This document shows, one piece after another, positions 19,718 through 29,257 of a stretch of DNA of 31,824 nt (the stretch's first letter is position 1; the number at the start of each line of letters is the position of its first letter). Source of the DNA: a virus. The stretch is taken from the IMG/VR virus record IMGVR_UViG_3300042503_001199, positions 1 to 31,824 of that record, one strand, 5' to 3'. Made by a program: the position numbers and the translations under genes. The notes under the pieces were generated by a model. That model was given only the letters and a program-made list of their open reading frames with translations. It was not told the DNA's origin and ran no database searches.

Positions 19718-20211
19718 TGCTTGCGAGCGTTCTGATTCCCCACGCAGGTGGCGTGAAGGGGCGTGGCCAGGGCCTTGTCCACTGGCCAGCCCCTTTTTAT
19801 CCGGGCACTGATCGTGTGCTTGCTTAGACCTGTTCGCCGAGCCCACTGAGAGAGGGAGAGCGTCTCCCCGTTGTATTCGATCAGGCGATTGGTTCTTTGA
19901 TTGGCGCCCTGCTCTTCCCTCGTTGCCCAGCGGCAATTCTCCGGGGCATAGTCGGCGTCGTTGTCCAATCGCTCCAGCGACGTGCCGCCAGGTCGTTCAC
20001 CCATGTCTGCGTAGAAGTTCTCGAAGCTGTTCATCCAGCGCTCGCAGACGTTGACCCCCCTGGCGCCGTAGTTCTTGAAGCTGACATCTCCTGGATAATG
20101 GCATCTTGATCGCATCGACATCCAGGATCGCCATGTAGGAGTGCCCGTCATGCCGTGGGTAGCATGACCGGGACGGCGCTGATCCCAATTGGAGTGCTCC
20201 AGCCTGGCCAC
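19714..20211 (-). CDS. HNH homing endonuclease, inserted antisense
   Basis: The 165-residue product (GTG 20211) has the phage HNH pattern: HGMTGTPTWRSWMSMRSRC, then SFKNYGARGVNVCERW, then SFENFYADMGERPGGTSLER, then LDNDADYAPENCRWATREEQ with N and W of the last motif, followed by a C-terminal HTH (SLSQWARRTGLSKHTISARI) for target binding. This is the free-standing HNH/AP2-type layout. It is on the opposite strand to every gene around it, between the tail chaperones and tape measure, a common site for homing genes. The catalytic residues look present. No flanking repeats are seen. Confidence 0.88.
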   Translation of the reverse strand: MARLEHSNWDQRRPGHATHGMTGTPTWRSWMSMRSRCHYPGDVSFKNYGARGVNVCERWMNSFENFYADMGERPGGTSLERLDNDADYAPENCRWATREEQGANQRTNRLIEYNGETLSLSQWARRTGLSKHTISARIKRGWPVDKALATPLHATCVGNQNARKH

Positions 20212-20234
20212 TGCTGCTACCCCTGCGCACTGAT

Positions 20235-23200
20235 ATGTCTACAGTATACGCCGTCGATATTGAGTTCAGGGCGAAGGGTGCTCAGCAGCTACAGCAGTTC
20301 AACAAGCAGGCCGAGGAGCTAAAGCGCACGGTCGAGGGCACGAAGATCGACGTGCTCAATTCAGCGGTCGGGGTGCTCCCTGGCCGCCTTGGCGCGGCAG
20401 CAAACGGGATCATCACCTTGAACCGCGGGCTGCGTGATGCGCAGGCCCAGGCGCAGGCGACGACTCAGCAATACCGAGCAATGGGTGCTGAGATCGCCGC
20501 TATTCAGGCGCTGATCAATCGGAAGCAGATCCAGCTCGGTGCCAAGGGCGGGATCGGCGGCGAGGCGCTGAAGCGGGAGATCGGCGACCTTCAGCAGCAG
20601 ATGAAGGGGATGGAGTCGGGCGCGGCCGGAATGGCATCGGCCAGCGGCGCGAGCGCCATGGCGCTGGGCGCGGTGGCAACTGCGGCGGTGGGTGCAGCGG
20701 TGGCCGTGGCTGCGGTGACTGGCGTTGCGGTGAAGTTCACCAACGAGATCGACCGCAACCGGCAACAGCTGACGCTGTTCACGAAAGATGTGGCGGTTAC
20801 GAACCAGATCATCGCCAGCCTTCAGCGGACGGCCGATAACACCAGCCTGGGGCTGCCTGGCCTACTGGAGGCCACGAAGACGATGGCCGCCTATGGCATC
20901 GAAGCGAAGAATGCTGGCGCCGCCACGAAGATGCTGGGCGATCTCGCCCTGGGCGACAACGAGAAGCTGCAGCGGTTCGCGGTCAACTTCGCCCAGATCA
21001 GCAGCCTGGGCAAGGCTTACACCGTTGACCTGAAGCAGTTCGGGATGGCGGGGATCCCGATCTTCGATGCCCTGGCGAAAACGACGGGCAAGACCACCGC
21101 CGAAGTCATGAAAATGGCCGAGGAGGGGAAGATCACCTACCCGATCGTCGTCCGCGCACTGCAGGATCTGACGAAGGAGGGGGCGAGCTTCTACAAGGGG
21201 GCCGAGAAGGGCGGCACCGATCTCGACCGGACCCTGCAGCAGATGCAGGGCAGCTGGGAGAAGCTGCAGCAGAAGATCGGCTCAGCGGCAGCGCCCGCGA
21301 TCATCAGCGCGATCGAGGGCATCACCGAGGTGCTCGATGGCGTGATCGTCGTGACTGATGCCATCGGTGACGCGATGCAGGGCCTGAAGGATGGGCCTGT
21401 TGGCGCACTGGTGAATGAGATCGCCTGGCTGCTGAAGGCGACGAACCAGTTCTTTGAAAACAACGCATGGATCGGCGGCCCAGCGGCTCTGTTGGCCGCG
21501 GCGGGTCGATCAAAGAAGAAGGATCCAGCGGCGGCGGATGCAGCGGATGCGAAGGAGCGGGCGCAGCTGGCGGCCAGCGCTGCGATAAAGGCCAGGCAGG
21601 ATGCAGAGGCTGCGGCCAGGAAGGTGGCAGCAGAGACCGCGGAGAAGGTCAAGAAACTCAACCTGGACACCGAGCGGAGCCTGGCCGAGGCGCGGCTGGG
21701 TTACGAGGAACAGGTCGCCGATTTCAGGCGGCAGCAGCTGGAGAAGATTGCCGACATGGAACGCACGCTCGCCGATGAACGGCGGGGTGAGGAGTTCAAG
21801 CTGGCCCAGCTGCAGGCATCCAACGCCAGCAAAGAGCGGCTGGGGCAGATCGACAGCCAGATCCTCAGCACTCGCATCAGTGGCGGCGATACGACCGCTC
21901 TGGAGGCGGCGCGGGCTGTTGAGGTGGACAAGGAACAGGCCGCGAGGAAGCGGGCCGAGATCGAGTTCAACGCCACCACGCGCAGGATCGAACTGGAGCG
22001 CCGGCTGACTGATTTCAAGCGCGAATCAGAGCGGGCGATGGGTGAAATGCAGCTGGCCTACAGCCGGCAGACCGGTGGGATCCTCCGGCAAGCGGGGCAG
22101 GCAGTTGGCGACCTGATGAAGAAGGGCGCGCTCGAATCAGCCGAGATCCTCAAGGCAGCAGGCGCCAGCGTTGGGCAGCAGATCGCTCAGGCGATCACCG
22201 CGGCGAGCGATGCGGTGGCAACAGGGAGCCTGTCTGGTGGGGCCGGCGGAACGCAGAGCGGCGGGGACTTTTCGCAGTGGAGCCCAGAACTGCTGCGGGC
22301 CACTAGCGAGCTGGACAAAAAATACAAGCTGCCCCAGGGGACGACTGCTTCCCTGGTGATGTTCGAGAGCAGCGGCAACACGGCGGCGCGGGGGCCGGAT
22401 GTTGGCGGCGGCGATCGCGGCCACGGCCTGTTCCAGATCATGCGGCCGACAGCCCGTGAGCTTGGGGTTGATCACAATTCGATCCTGAAGATGGGTGCAG
22501 TCGATCAAATGCGGCTGCTCGACAAGTATTGGAAAAACCGTGGCTTCAGGCCGGGGATGACCCCTGAGCAGGCATACGCCACGGTGCTGGCCGGGAACCC
22601 CTGGGGCAAGAGCGCAGACCTGAATGGCACTACACCAGGCAGCGGCGCCAATGTGCAACGCGGGTGGCGGCCGGCGGCGGCGCGGGCGATCCAAGCAGCG
22701 GAGAAGAACTTCGCAGGCAGGGCGCAGCAAGCCGCTAACCCGACCGGTCCCGGTGGGCTCTTCGCGAACCCCGCCGCAGCGGGCAACCTGACCGGCGCGG
22801 GCGGGATCTTCAATAACACTGCCGCATCGAGCCCGCTCAACGCCATGGGCTTGAGGGTGGGCAGCGTTGTTGGCCCGCAGCAGGGGCCAAATCGCGTACC
22901 GGGGCGGCCTATCGGCCAGAAGGCAATCGAGAGGGGCCTGCCGGTGGTGTGGGATGGCAACGACTACGTTCCCGACCCGAGCGCTCAGAAGCCGGCTACA
23001 GCAGCAGCGGCAGCGGGTCCCGCGGCCCCGGCCGCAGTGGCGAGCGGCGCCAGTGCGCCCACCGTGGTGGCGGCCAACAACATCGTGCCCACCGGGAGCA
23101 TCCCAACCACCAGCCCCGCGCTCGAGAAGGAGACCGATCGGCTGAAGGAGATCGAAGCTTCTGCGGAGCTGGCCCTGAAGAAACAGCAGGAGCTGGAGCT

Positions 23201-24275
23201 GACAAGCCGGATCAGGGACGCTGCGAACGGAATCGTCCTAGAGCAGGACTCTCAGCTGAAATCAGCGAAGGAGAAAAACGAGATCGACCTGAGGACCCTG
23301 GAGCTGATGCGCTCTGGTGTCACGCCTGAGCTGGCGGCGCAGCAGGCCGCGAACGAAAAGCTGATCGAGAACTCGGCCAAAGGGCTCGAGATTCAAAAAG
23401 TGCAAGTGAAGAACGCACTGGACGAAAAGGGCATCACCGAGGAGACCAGGGCTGAACGCCAGAAGCTGCTCGACCAGATCAACGAGCAGATCGCCCAACA
23501 GCCCGAGCTGCTCGAGGGGCTGAACGAAGAGGCCAGGCTGACGCAGCAGATCACCAACAGCAGGAAGATCGCCGACAAGGTGGCGCAGATGCGCCAGGAG
23601 CTTGGCGACACGCAGGGCATGATCGTGAGCCTGGCGGGCACCGTCGAGAGCGAGCTGGGCAGCGCCATGAGCAGCGCGATCTCAGGCGTGATCGACGGGA
23701 CGCAGACCGTTGAGCAGGCGTTCGGGCAGATGTTCAAAAACATCGGCAAGGCGTTCATCGACATGGCGACCCAGATGATCGCCAAGTGGATGGTGATGAA
23801 GGTCCTGGGGATGCTCGGCGGTGGCGCCTCCGGTGGAGTCGGCGGCGTCTTTGGCAGTAGCGGCCTGGGCCTGGGCGATGCAGCCATGTTCTCCCCCATG
23901 CCGGCATTTGCAGAGGGTGGTTTCGTCACCGGCCCCACCACCGCACTCGTGGGTGAGGGCGGTGAGCCCGAATACATCATCCCTGCCAGCAAGATGGGCG
24001 CCGCAATGCAGCGCTACAACGCGGGCAGCCGTGGCGGCGGCGTAATCCCCGGCAGCGGTGAATCTGGCAGCGGCAGCGAGACTGGTAGCAGCAGCTCGAT
24101 TGACGTGAGCTACCGGGTCACCGAGGTCAACAGCGTCCGCTATGTGGATGAAGCCACCTTCCAGGCCGGTATGCGCCAGGCTGCTGAACAGGGTGCTGCT
24201 GCAGGCCACCGCAAGGTGTTCGGTGATCTTCGCAACAGCAGGTCGCAGCGGCAGCGAGTTGGCTTAGGCCGATGA
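20235..24275 (+). CDS. Tape measure protein with lytic transglycosylase domain
   Basis: The 1346-residue product has a coiled N-terminus (1-130) and a hydrophobic helix at about 139-167 (AMALGAVATAAVGAAVAVAA). The tape-measure N-domain follows at about 170-360 (LPGLLEATKTMAAYGI, then FGMAGIPIFDALAK). Long charged coiled coils extend to about 620. A lysozyme-like transglycosylase domain lies at about 685-800, with the probable catalytic Glu711 in VMFESSGN and GLFQIMRPTARELG. More coiled coil and a Gly-rich end (FAEGGFVTGPTTALVGEGGE) follow. It sets tail length and digests peptidoglycan at entry. The start codon lacks a Shine-Dalgarno. Confidence 0.93.
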   Translation: MSTVYAVDIEFRAKGAQQLQQFNKQAEELKRTVEGTKIDVLNSAVGVLPGRLGAAANGIITLNRGLRDAQAQAQATTQQYRAMGAEIAAIQALINRKQIQLGAKGGIGGEALKREIGDLQQQMKGMESGAAGMASASGASAMALGAVATAAVGAAVAVAAVTGVAVKFTNEIDRNRQQLTLFTKDVAVTNQIIASLQRTADNTSLGLPGLLEATKTMAAYGIEAKNAGAATKMLGDLALGDNEKLQRFAVNFAQISSLGKAYTVDLKQFGMAGIPIFDALAKTTGKTTAEVMKMAEEGKITYPIVVRALQDLTKEGASFYKGAEKGGTDLDRTLQQMQGSWEKLQQKIGSAAAPAIISAIEGITEVLDGVIVVTDAIGDAMQGLKDGPVGALVNEIAWLLKATNQFFENNAWIGGPAALLAAAGRSKKKDPAAADAADAKERAQLAASAAIKARQDAEAAARKVAAETAEKVKKLNLDTERSLAEARLGYEEQVADFRRQQLEKIADMERTLADERRGEEFKLAQLQASNASKERLGQIDSQILSTRISGGDTTALEAARAVEVDKEQAARKRAEIEFNATTRRIELERRLTDFKRESERAMGEMQLAYSRQTGGILRQAGQAVGDLMKKGALESAEILKAAGASVGQQIAQAITAASDAVATGSLSGGAGGTQSGGDFSQWSPELLRATSELDKKYKLPQGTTASLVMFESSGNTAARGPDVGGGDRGHGLFQIMRPTARELGVDHNSILKMGAVDQMRLLDKYWKNRGFRPGMTPEQAYATVLAGNPWGKSADLNGTTPGSGANVQRGWRPAAARAIQAAEKNFAGRAQQAANPTGPGGLFANPAAAGNLTGAGGIFNNTAASSPLNAMGLRVGSVVGPQQGPNRVPGRPIGQKAIERGLPVVWDGNDYVPDPSAQKPATAAAAAGPAAPAAVASGASAPTVVAANNIVPTGSIPTTSPALEKETDRLKEIEASAELALKKQQELELTSRIRDAANGIVLEQDSQLKSAKEKNEIDLRTLELMRSGVTPELAAQQAANEKLIENSAKGLEIQKVQVKNALDEKGITEETRAERQKLLDQINEQIAQQPELLEGLNEEARLTQQITNSRKIADKVAQMRQELGDTQGMIVSLAGTVESELGSAMSSAISGVIDGTQTVEQAFGQMFKNIGKAFIDMATQMIAKWMVMKVLGMLGGGASGGVGGVFGSSGLGLGDAAMFSPMPAFAEGGFVTGPTTALVGEGGEPEYIIPASKMGAAMQRYNAGSRGGGVIPGSGESGSGSETGSSSSIDVSYRVTEVNSVRYVDEATFQAGMRQAAEQGAAAGHRKVFGDLRNSRSQRQRVGLGR

Positions 24276-24739
24276 TTGTTGCCCTCACGGTCTTTCTCTG
24301 CATCACCGACCCCACTGGCCTCAACCAGGGGCGGTACCAGAACGGCAAGGTCGGCCAGGTGATCCGCCTGGAGGACGCCGACTACACCTTCCTGCCCTTC
24401 CTGTATGCCGGTGCCACGAAGAATCGCACCGGCGACAACCTGGAAGCCAGCCTGGTGTTGGCCAGTAACAAGCTGGCGATGAACATCACCACGCAGGCGG
24501 TGCTGGGCAAGTGGAACGTCGAGGTAATCAGCTGCTCAATGCACCCCGAGACGTGGGAGGTGGGGCGGGTGCTGAGCCGTGAGTATTGGGTGGCAGCAGC
24601 ACAGTCCTACGACCCGGTGCAGGTGGACGTGATGCTGAGCAGTGGAATCGACGCGGTTGGCGCCTCAGCCCCCACCAGGGCGCTCACCAGCAAGTTGGTT
24701 GGGAGCCTGCCTGCCAGCGGTTACATCTCGAACCTCTGA
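24272..24739 (+). CDS. Minor tail protein (L-like), 155 aa
   Basis: ATG 24272 overlaps the tape measure stop (ATGA). The protein begins with a hydrophobic strand, then RYQNGKVGQVIRLEDADYTF, NLEASLVLASNKLAM, WNVEVISCSMHPETW and a C-terminal ALTSKLVGSLPASGYISNL. The order tape measure, this gene, NlpC/P60, J-like parallels lambda M-L-K-J, and the closing V-G-x-L-P-x-S pattern fits L-type tail-tip proteins. Lambda L carries iron-sulfur Cys, not seen here (a single Cys besides the N-terminal one), so the match is by position and shape. Confidence 0.6.
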   Translation: MIVALTVFLCITDPTGLNQGRYQNGKVGQVIRLEDADYTFLPFLYAGATKNRTGDNLEASLVLASNKLAMNITTQAVLGKWNVEVISCSMHPETWEVGRVLSREYWVAAAQSYDPVQVDVMLSSGIDAVGASAPTRALTSKLVGSLPASGYISNL

Positions 24740-25116
24740 TGGAGCCCCACCAGTTGATCGGGTTGCCATTTCGTTATGGCGCCGATCCAGCCCTGCACCA
24801 GGCCACCGATTGCATCGGCTTGGCGCGGACTGTTTTGGCTCACCATGGCGTCTGGTTCCCCGTTGGAAAACGAAGCTGGTATGTGCGATTGGCTAGGGAA
24901 GACTGGAGCGTGTTCCCTGAACAGTTGGCGCTCTGGGGCGACAAGGTAACGGCGCCTAGAGTGGGTGCCGTGGGTTTATGTGAGGCACCCGCCAATGGTT
25001 TCGGCCTTGCTGTCTGGTGGTCGCAGGGATGGCTGAGCTACGGAACGGATGCGACGGTGCGCTGGTCCCCGATAGACGCTCTACCGGTCATCGCGGTCTA
25101 TTGCCGTTCGAGGTAG
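24739..25116 (+). CDS. NlpC/P60-like tail protein (K-like), catalytic His unclear
   Basis: ATG 24739 overlaps the preceding stop (TGATG), giving 125 residues. IGLPFRYGADPALHQATDCI then GLARTVLAHHGVWF carries the NlpC/P60 D-C motif; the Cys would be the nucleophile. The usual later His of the Cys-His dyad (normally in an H-V-G-I/Y strand) is not visible: the matching part is GFGLAVWWSQGWLSYG. So it may be inactive or use another residue. NlpC/P60 proteins at this place assemble the tail tip or cut peptidoglycan. The end overlaps the likely J start by 16 bases. Confidence 0.65.
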   Translation: MEPHQLIGLPFRYGADPALHQATDCIGLARTVLAHHGVWFPVGKRSWYVRLAREDWSVFPEQLALWGDKVTAPRVGAVGLCEAPANGFGLAVWWSQGWLSYGTDATVRWSPIDALPVIAVYCRSR

Positions 25117-28100
25117 AGCTGTGCCAGACACTCGGCATTGAAGCTGAGGAGTATTTCTATTTCCAGCAGCTGAGCGATGCCTACAACGGCAAGCGGGCCG
25201 CGGAGTATGACCTGGCGGGAGTGCCGGATGTCAGCAACGGCCCGGTTGTCCCAATCCTCATCAACCTGGCCATTGGCATTGCCCTCTCGGCTATCAGCGC
25301 CCTGCTGGCGCCGAAGCCCAGCAACAAGACGCCACCACAGCTCAAAACTGCCGATAAAAACGGGGCCAAGCGCTACCTGCAGAGCGAGGGGTTCAGCAGC
25401 GTTCAAGATGTCGCGGCGCTGGGATCCACCATCCCGCTGGTCTTCGCCAACCGTCGCAACGAGATCGGCGGCGTTCGCGTCAACGCCATGTTGCTGTGGT
25501 CGCAGCTGCTGAGTCGTGGCACTGGGCAGCAGCTCAAGGCGGCAATGCTGCTGAGCCTGGGGCGACTGGCGGAACGGCCCGACTTTGAGGGTTACGCCAT
25601 TGGCGACCAGACCCTGAAGAACTACACCAACAGCAAGCTGGGCCTGTACTACCGGCCCTATGGCGGGCGGCTTCTGGAGTCCGACCGCTACCCGCAGGGC
25701 ACCATCGAATCCGACCCAAGCCCGAACGACATCCTCACCGTCTACAGCAACGCGGCTGGCGGATGGCAGCCATGGTTCAGCGGCACCCGCACCCCCTCGA
25801 CCCAGACGCAGTTCGGCGTCTACAACCCACTGCCAAACGGCAATGCCTACAAGGTGGCCTACGAGCTGGTGATGACCGGCAAAGACGCCGAGAGCAAACA
25901 GAAAGAAGCTGACCGGCAGAAGCGAGAGAAGATCGCCGCGAAGTTTGAAATGCAAGCCAGCTTCGATCAGACCGACAGCGAGCAACTATCAGCCGGCCAG
26001 CTCTGCCGGTACAAGATCGGAGGTGGAAAGGAGGACAAGGACAGGTTCAAGCCCTGGGGGCTGGACGACGTAAACGGAGCGACCGAGGAAATCCGCGCTG
26101 CTGCCGATGAACAGCTGCAGGTTGGCGACACCTACTTGGCCGGTGACGCCATGGTGGTGTGCATCGCTCGGCAGTACGACGAGCCCTGGGATCTCGGGAA
26201 AAGCAAGCACTACACCTTCCGGTGTATCGAGCCTGGGCGGATGGAGCGCCGGGACACCGATAGCAAGGGCAACGAGCCCTATGGCTTCATTCTGCAGCGC
26301 CTGGCCGTGGCCACCATCGCCAACAGCCGTGACTGCGACATCACTGAGCTGGGCATCAAGTCCACGGTCTGGCGGCAGATCTCAGGGTTCCCGAATGTCA
26401 ACAGCGAACCCAGCGACGAAACCATCGACGACTACGAGGATGACAACGGTTCCATCACCCTGGGCAATCTCAACCGCTACAACCGCCGGCTGAGCTTCTT
26501 TCGTCTTGAGTGGCGAAGGCTGGGCACTGGCGGCAACTGGGCGGATCTGACCGATGGCCGCCTCTTCTGCGTTGAGGGGCGCACCCCCACCGCTCAGTAC
26601 AACTTCATCCGAATCGAACACGCCAGGGGGCAGTACGAGTTCAGGCTGCTGCCGGTGCCAGGTGCCAGGGTGATCCGGTCCTGGCGAGAGCAGGTGGTGT
26701 ACCAGCTCGGGTCCATGGGTGTGCTGCAGTTTCAGCAGGCGGGTCTGTCAGTGTCGTTCTCTGGCCGTCGTCGCACTCTCGACCCCGACAAGCTCACCAA
26801 CCCCGATTGGTATGTGAAAGGGAAGGGCGGGCAGTGGATCACGCGCACCGTCTACAAATGGACGCTTACGGAAACCCGTTACCAGTACAGCAGCGACTGC
26901 AGCTTTGATTACACCAGCGGACTCGGCAAACGGCAGGTGTATGCCTCCTTTGGAGGGGCGCAGGTCGTACTGGGTAAAGAGTTCATCCGCAAGCCTGTCA
27001 CTAACTTTCTAGAGCCGCGCAAGTACAAGTTTGAGCGGGGTGCCGTCCGTGAGACGCGGAAAGTGAGCGTTATGCAGGGCAGCACTTACATCCCCTCACA
27101 GCGGGCCACTGTCTACGAGGTGCAGCGATGGGACTATGGCCCCGTTGAGGTTCGGACCTTTGTTGATAACGAGTGCCTAAACCTCTACGACGTGGTTTCA
27201 GACTTCAGGAAGTATGACGCTGAAAATGCCAGCCACTTCGACGGACCTGAGCATGAGGTGGTCTATGTCAATGAACAGGTCAAGCACGACGCGGTTCAGT
27301 ACGACGAGTTGAGCTACGTCGGTCTGCGGCTCAACTCAACGAAGGAGTGGTCGAGCTTCCAACAGCTCAGTGCTTATATCAAGCGCGGCGTGGTGATCGA
27401 ACGGCTGATCGACGACAGCGGCAACCCGGTTGCCGAGGGGGCGCTGAGCGGTGCCAGCAGCAACCTCGCCGAGATTGCCTACGCCATGTTGGTGGACAAA
27501 CGCATCGGCGCGGGTGCTTCGGTGGGACGGCAGGCTGTGAGCCGTGAGCGGATGCAGCTCGCTGCCCAGTGGTGCCACGCCAATCAGTTCACTTGGGATG
27601 GCGTCATCGGCGAGCCGCTGAACCTGCGGCAGTGGATCTACGAGCAGGCCGGCTACTGCCTGTTGGACTTCACCATCTTGGGCGGACAGTTCAGCCTGGT
27701 GCCGAGCTTCCCGTATGACAGCAGCTACCGGATCGCCCGGTACGCCCCGCCAAAGATCAGCGCCCTGTTCACTGACGGCAACATCCGCGATTTGAAGGTG
27801 GCATGGCTCAGCCCTGAGGAACGGCAGCTGTTCAAGGCGGTGGTGAAGTGGCGGCAGGAATCAGACAACGGGTTCAGTCGCACCCGCGCCTTGACGATCC
27901 GGCTCAGCAATGCGCAGGGTGGCCGCGACCTGGACCCCGAGGAAGACTTTGACCTGTCGGAGTTCTGCACCAGTGCGGCGCAGGCCAGGACATTCGCCCG
28001 CACCGCATTGAAGCTGCGGCAGAAAGTCACGCATGGCCTCACCTTTGAAACCACCCCCCAGGCAGCAATGGGCCTGGAGCCCGGTGCCTACTTCCGCCTG

Positions 28101-28466
28101 GTGTCGGAGGTGACGCACACCAGCCGATTTCAGAACGGCTCCATCGGCCCTGAAGGCCGAGTCAACTCGGCTGAGCCACTGGGCGATGGCCAGCACAAGA
28201 TCCTCTACTGGCACCCTGGCACTGAGGGGGTAAGAGAAGCCACGGTTGAGGTGAGCGGTGGAGTGGTCGCTGACGCAGCCTTCTGGGGGGCCGTTTTCAC
28301 GCTCGCCAACACCACCACGGCGAGCCGGGTGTATAAGGTCGAAACACTGGCGATGGGGCAGGAGGGATTCGTCACCGTTTCTGGGTCCCATCAGCCGCTG
28401 ACTGATGCGGCGAGCTTGGCGGTCCTAGATTGGGATGACAGCCACTTTGTTGAGGAGGGTGCCTAA
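25101..28466 (+). CDS. Tail tip / host-specificity protein (J-like)
   Basis: I use TTG 25101; an ATG at 25029 would overlap the NlpC gene by 88 bases and cannot be excluded. The 1121 residues start near EVELCQTLGIEAEEYFYFQQ, followed by an Ala/Ile-rich hydrophobic stretch (INLAIGIALSAISALLAPK) and the J-family entrance SVQDVAALGSTIPLVFANRR. The long middle is beta-rich, with FNFIRIEH-like patches, and the C-terminal part is fibronectin-like or tail-tip beta domains. J-type proteins form the tip and bind the receptor. Gene order supports it well. No obvious internal frameshift is seen. Confidence 0.85.
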   Translation: MPFEVELCQTLGIEAEEYFYFQQLSDAYNGKRAAEYDLAGVPDVSNGPVVPILINLAIGIALSAISALLAPKPSNKTPPQLKTADKNGAKRYLQSEGFSSVQDVAALGSTIPLVFANRRNEIGGVRVNAMLLWSQLLSRGTGQQLKAAMLLSLGRLAERPDFEGYAIGDQTLKNYTNSKLGLYYRPYGGRLLESDRYPQGTIESDPSPNDILTVYSNAAGGWQPWFSGTRTPSTQTQFGVYNPLPNGNAYKVAYELVMTGKDAESKQKEADRQKREKIAAKFEMQASFDQTDSEQLSAGQLCRYKIGGGKEDKDRFKPWGLDDVNGATEEIRAAADEQLQVGDTYLAGDAMVVCIARQYDEPWDLGKSKHYTFRCIEPGRMERRDTDSKGNEPYGFILQRLAVATIANSRDCDITELGIKSTVWRQISGFPNVNSEPSDETIDDYEDDNGSITLGNLNRYNRRLSFFRLEWRRLGTGGNWADLTDGRLFCVEGRTPTAQYNFIRIEHARGQYEFRLLPVPGARVIRSWREQVVYQLGSMGVLQFQQAGLSVSFSGRRRTLDPDKLTNPDWYVKGKGGQWITRTVYKWTLTETRYQYSSDCSFDYTSGLGKRQVYASFGGAQVVLGKEFIRKPVTNFLEPRKYKFERGAVRETRKVSVMQGSTYIPSQRATVYEVQRWDYGPVEVRTFVDNECLNLYDVVSDFRKYDAENASHFDGPEHEVVYVNEQVKHDAVQYDELSYVGLRLNSTKEWSSFQQLSAYIKRGVVIERLIDDSGNPVAEGALSGASSNLAEIAYAMLVDKRIGAGASVGRQAVSRERMQLAAQWCHANQFTWDGVIGEPLNLRQWIYEQAGYCLLDFTILGGQFSLVPSFPYDSSYRIARYAPPKISALFTDGNIRDLKVAWLSPEERQLFKAVVKWRQESDNGFSRTRALTIRLSNAQGGRDLDPEEDFDLSEFCTSAAQARTFARTALKLRQKVTHGLTFETTPQAAMGLEPGAYFRLVSEVTHTSRFQNGSIGPEGRVNSAEPLGDGQHKILYWHPGTEGVREATVEVSGGVVADAAFWGAVFTLANTTTASRVYKVETLAMGQEGFVTVSGSHQPLTDAASLAVLDWDDSHFVEEGA

Positions 28467-28865
28467 ATGCCGGCGATTGCCTTCCCTGACATCAGGCCAA
28501 CCGGCCGCAAATACAGCCCCGGCAGCTACCCAAAAAACGAGTTCCAAGCACTGAACGGAGCGACCACGATCCTCCGCTACGGCAATCGGCGCAGTCAGTC
28601 GGAGCTGAGCCTGGAGTTCGCCAACATCAGTGACGATCGCACCGCCGAGATCCTGCAGAGCTACGAGGATCAAAACGCCGGAGATAACTGGGTAACGTTC
28701 ACCGCAGACAATGGCCTGGCTGGAGCGGGCAGCGAGTTGGCGATCTACCTGGGGGAAACCGTCAGTGGGCTGCGTTGGCGTTATGCCGAGCCGCCTTCTG
28801 TTGATTCCGTGGCGCCTGGTCGCAGCACCATTAGCGTCAAGCTCATTGGGTATCTCGACGGCTAA
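28467..28865 (+). CDS. Small tail protein, 132 aa
   Basis: ATG 28467 directly follows the J stop. The product starts MPAIAFPDIRPTGRKYSPGS, then ILRYGNRRSQSELSLEFANI, and contains NWVTFTADNGLAGAG and a C-terminal RWRYAEPPSVDSVAPGRSTI strand region. It is beta-rich with no membrane part. It resembles small proteins found next to tail-tip genes in cyanobacterial phages, but I cannot name a family. Tail baseplate or fibre-base role is inferred from order. Confidence 0.6.
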   Translation: MPAIAFPDIRPTGRKYSPGSYPKNEFQALNGATTILRYGNRRSQSELSLEFANISDDRTAEILQSYEDQNAGDNWVTFTADNGLAGAGSELAIYLGETVSGLRWRYAEPPSVDSVAPGRSTISVKLIGYLDG

Positions 28866-29257
28866 TGCACTACTCCGGCAAGGATGGGACGGTGCTTCTG
28901 GACGGTGTTCAGCTGGCGAAGGTCAGTGGCTGGTCCTTCAGTGCCCAGGTGGAGGCCCTGGAGACCACCAGCCTCTCTGATGCTGCCCGTGATTACACGG
29001 CGGGCCTGAAGAGTGCCAGCGGCAGCATGTCGGTGTACTACTACGCGGATGCGCCCGTTTCCCTGCTGAGCAAGGTGGTGAAGATCGGCGCGGCAACCGA
29101 CGCAGACAAGGTGACGATCACCCTCGGCTGGGGTGAGAAGGCCGTGAGCTTTGAGGCGCTGCTGACTTCCGGTGAGCTGAGCTGCCAGGTGGGTGAGGTG
29201 ATGCAGGCGCAGGTGAGCTTCAACGTCTGCGGTGATCTCAAAGGGGTGCAACTGTGA
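28865..29257 (+). CDS. Tail-tube-like small protein, 130 aa
   Basis: ATG 28865 overlaps the previous stop by one base (TAATG). The core motif is VSGWSFSAQVEALETTSLSD, then YTAGLKSASGSMSVYY, matching VKQFSLELTREELDVT...GTGSMTV of the tail tube protein. The product is short and contains only the core (strands, then KVTITLGWGEKAVSFEALL and CQVGEVMQAQVSFNVCG). It may be a tail-tip ring with tube fold, or a paralog used elsewhere in the tail. Its end overlaps the next gene by GTGA. Confidence 0.65.
   Translation: MHYSGKDGTVLLDGVQLAKVSGWSFSAQVEALETTSLSDAARDYTAGLKSASGSMSVYYYADAPVSLLSKVVKIGAATDADKVTITLGWGEKAVSFEALLTSGELSCQVGEVMQAQVSFNVCGDLKGVQL

Noticed and set aside
25017-25100. Starts at 25017 or 25029 for the J-like gene
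   Set aside because: They overlap the NlpC/P60 gene by about 90-100 bases; TTG 25101 is more likely though not certain.
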